Made by a program: the position numbers and the translations under genes | Shown: piece by piece, positions 6,484 through 6,489 of the stretch | How positions within the stretch are numbered: position 1 is the first letter of the stretch | Layout of the letters: the number at the start of each line of letters is the position of its first letter | Origin: JAQGMO01 sp050954505 | GTDB lineage: Bacteria > Pseudomonadota > Gammaproteobacteria > Burkholderiales > Burkholderiaceae_D | Length of the DNA stretch: 6,489 nt | Direction: 5' to 3' | NCBI GenBank assembly: GCA_050954505.1 | Contig: JBPBPY010000021.1 | Span: 1 to 6,489 of the forward strand | Notes under the pieces: generated by a model | What the model was told of the DNA's origin: nothing | Database searches by the model: none | What the model saw: the letters and a program-made list of their open reading frames with translations, nothing else

Positions 6484-6489
6484 GGCTGA

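Overview
The window holds two large convergent protein genes separated by a short intergenic gap with one strong terminator. No RNA gene, CRISPR array, insertion sequence or integrase is visible. GC looks moderate (mid-50s percent by eye, not computed). The protein style, with moderate GC, a Ser-rich N terminus and a multidomain enzyme built from ADP-ribosyltransferase, kinase-like and Nudix modules, suggests a host-associated proteobacterium, perhaps a betaproteobacterium. That placement is inference with low confidence.

Left half, + strand (1-3484): a very large, predominantly helical protein of no family I recognise. Its frame is already open at base 3, so the true start lies upstream. The frame stops at 2864, but a second frame opens at 2780 and runs to 3484 with similar protein character and no convincing start of its own. 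The simplest reading is one gene of at least about 1160 codons broken by a one-base deletion (or base-call error) between 2780 and 2864. A missing T in the TTTT run at 2802-2805 would restore a smooth reading frame. The two pieces are listed separately because that is what the sequence encodes as given.

Centre (3485-3666): a 12-bp perfect inverted repeat with A and T tracts on its two sides (3520-3549), best read as a bidirectional intrinsic terminator serving both genes. The remaining 117 bases up to the end of the right-hand gene hold nothing I can support.

Right half, - strand (6483-3667): a 938-residue multidomain protein. From the N terminus it has a Ser/Gly/Pro/His-rich disordered leader, a helical stretch, an R-S-ExE ADP-ribosyltransferase domain, a HipA/PI4-kinase-like domain with its candidate nucleotide- and metal-binding residues, a Nudix hydrolase domain with a nearly canonical Nudix box, and a Lys/Ala/Glu coiled-coil tail. 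One polypeptide carrying an NAD-consuming transferase, a kinase-like fold and a nucleoside-diphosphate hydrolase is the main item of interest. It looks like a secreted effector or toxin, but no secretion gene, chaperone or immunity gene lies in the window to prove it. The two genes are convergent and therefore not co-transcribed. Any functional link between them would come only from both being accessory or effector-like genes.
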